From Pseudomonadota bacterium (GTDB lineage: Bacteria > Pseudomonadota > Alphaproteobacteria > Rhizobiales > Rhizobiaceae), in assembly GCA_023404095.1 (NCBI GenBank), contig JAEYDD010000030.1, forward strand, positions 124,001 to 188,000: 64,000 bases of DNA, read 5' to 3'. Positions 61,689-64,000 of this stretch are shown here, piece after piece (the stretch's first letter is position 1; each line of letters begins with the position of its first letter). A model generated the notes under the pieces. That model ran no database searches, was not told where the DNA came from, and saw only the letters and a list, made by a program, of their open reading frames with translations. The position numbers were made by a program, and so were the translations under genes.

Positions 61689-62851
61689 ATGTACACAGCC
61701 GGAATGCATTTCGGGCTTGGCGAGGAGGTCGAGGCGCTGCGTGAGAGTGTGCGGCGTTTCGCGCGCGAGCGGATCGCCCCCATCGCTGCCGATATCGATC
61801 GGGACAATGCCTTTCCTGCTTCGCTCTGGCAGGCGCTCGGCGAACTCGGCCTTCTCGGCATCACGGCCTCGGAAGACTATGGCGGTGCCGGCATGGGCTA
61901 TGTCGCCCATTGCGTGGCGATGGAGGAAATCAGCCGCGCCTCCGCCTCGGTCGCGCTGTCCTATGGCGCTCATTCCAACCTCTGCGTCAACCAGATCATG
62001 CGCAACGGCACGGACGCGCAGCGTGAGAAGTACCTGCCAAGACTGATCTCGGGCGAACATGTGGGCGCGCTGGCCATGTCGGAGCCGGGGGCGGGTTCGG
62101 ACGTCGTCTCGATGAAGCTGCGGGCGGAGAAGCGCTGCGACCGCTACGTCCTGAACGGCAACAAGATGTGGATCACCAACGGTCCCGATGCCGACGTGCT
62201 CGTCGTCTATGCCAAGACCGATCCCGCTGCCGGGCCGCGCGGCATCACCGCCTTCCTCGTCGAGAAGGGATTTGCGGGCTTCTCCACCGCGCAGAAGCTC
62301 GACAAGCTCGGCATGCGTGGCTCCAACACCTGCGAACTGGTGTTTTCCGACTGCGAGGTGCCGGCGGAGAACGTGATGGGCGGCGAGGGGCGTGGCGTGA
62401 ACGTGCTGATGTCGGGCCTCGACTACGAACGCGTGGTGCTGTCCGGCGGACCGCTCGGCATCATGGCCGCCTGTCTCGACGTGGTGGTGCCCTATGTGCA
62501 CGAGCGCCGCCAGTTCGAGCGGCCGATCGGCGAGTTCCAGTTCCTGCAGGGCAAGGTGGCGGACATGTACGTCGCGCTGAACTCCGCCCGCGCCTATGTC
62601 TACGCGGTGGCCGCGGCCTGCGACCGCGGCGAGACGGCGCGAAAGGACGCCGCCGGCTGCATCCTCTATGCCGCCGAACAGGCGACGCAGCAGGCGTTGC
62701 AGGCAATCCAGGCGCTGGGCGGCAATGGCTACATCAACGACTATCCGACGGGCCGGTTGCTGCGCGACGCCAAGCTCTATGAGATCGGCGCAGGGACATC
62801 CGAGATCCGCCGCATGCTGATCGGTCGCGAAATCTTCCAGGAGACCGCGTG

Positions 62852-62852
<1 letters not shown>
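61689..62852 (+). CDS. ivd: Isovaleryl-CoA dehydrogenase
   Basis: This 387-residue flavoenzyme oxidises isovaleryl-CoA to 3-methylcrotonyl-CoA in leucine breakdown. The acyl-CoA dehydrogenase motifs ALAMSEPGAGSDVVSMKLRAE (127-147) and QALQAIQALGGNGYINDYPTGRLLRDAKL are present. A glutamate at 247 in GLDYERVVLSGG is in the position of the catalytic base peculiar to isovaleryl-CoA dehydrogenases. The start at 61689 has GGGAGGACG upstream. It is followed directly by mccB with a one-base overlap (TGATG), so the leucine pathway genes are coupled. Confidence 0.92.

Positions 62853-64000
<1,148 letters not shown>

Overview
This window is GC-rich DNA (roughly 60 to 65 percent by eye) that reads as the chromosome of a Rhizobiales alphaproteobacterium, most likely Rhizobiaceae close to Sinorhizobium/Ensifer. 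The reasons are the gene families and their grouping: a three-subunit proton-translocating transhydrogenase (pntAA-pntAB-pntB) next to an aa3-oxidase subunit IV, a glgP-glgB-glgC-glgA-pgm-glgX operon, a soxBDAG sarcosine oxidase operon, an rpsU/TPR-lipoprotein pair and a rhizobial-type ornithine decarboxylase. The organism assignment is inference; no rRNA is present. Genes are densely packed on both strands. No insertion sequence, prophage or CRISPR array is seen. The right edge cuts mccB.

Layout. 1-12.4 kb: ornithine decarboxylase with a possible structured leader, a GNAT acetyltransferase, OmpW under a perfect TTGA-N6-TCAA box, a serine hydrolase, small glyoxalase-fold proteins, CysE, a WD40 protein next to a His-rich CobW GTPase, a creatininase-like hydrolase, a MarR/LacI regulator pair with a 32-bp near-palindrome between them, an AprI-like inhibitor and a class I glutamine amidotransferase. 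12.8-16.3 kb: a membrane PAS-GGDEF-EAL protein followed by an N-acyl amino acid / autoinducer synthase-like protein. 16.5-19.8 kb: oxidase subunit IV and the transhydrogenase. 20-21.4 kb: TPR lipoprotein and ribosomal protein S21. 21.7-26.9 kb: soxBDAG, ending in a clear terminator. 27-38.8 kb (minus strand): glycogen metabolism from phosphorylase to debranching enzyme, then a MaoC-like hydratase.

39-47.1 kb (minus strand): a TadG-like von Willebrand protein, then a three-gene unit made of a transglutaminase fused to a DUF2126 amidoligase (1104 aa), a circularly permuted ATP-grasp fused to an alpha-E domain (803 aa), and a second transglutaminase-like protease (295 aa). This is the best candidate in the window for a poorly described system: the domain set predicts a ribosome-independent peptide or amide synthesis/processing pathway whose product is unknown. 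47-49.3 kb: VOC and DUF899 proteins, and an LprI-like secreted protein. 49.4-53.8 kb: ilvD, a GntR regulator with two winged-helix domains, a glutathione transferase, and a shattered partial copy of that GntR gene. 54-57 kb: a UxaA-type sugar acid dehydratase divergent from its probable GntR regulator. 57-61.4 kb: an alpha/beta hydrolase lipoprotein, two unknown proteins, GltS and tRNA-Val(GAC). 61.7-64 kb: leucine catabolism (ivd, then truncated mccB).

Functional themes are central carbon storage (glg), one-carbon/sarcosine use (sox), redox balance (pnt), amino acid and polyamine metabolism (odc, cysE, ilvD, ivd-mccB), and signalling (GGDEF-EAL plus the putative acyl-amino-acid synthase). 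Start codons were chosen from ribosome binding sites and family lengths; several genes have in-frame upstream extensions that were judged not to be translated.
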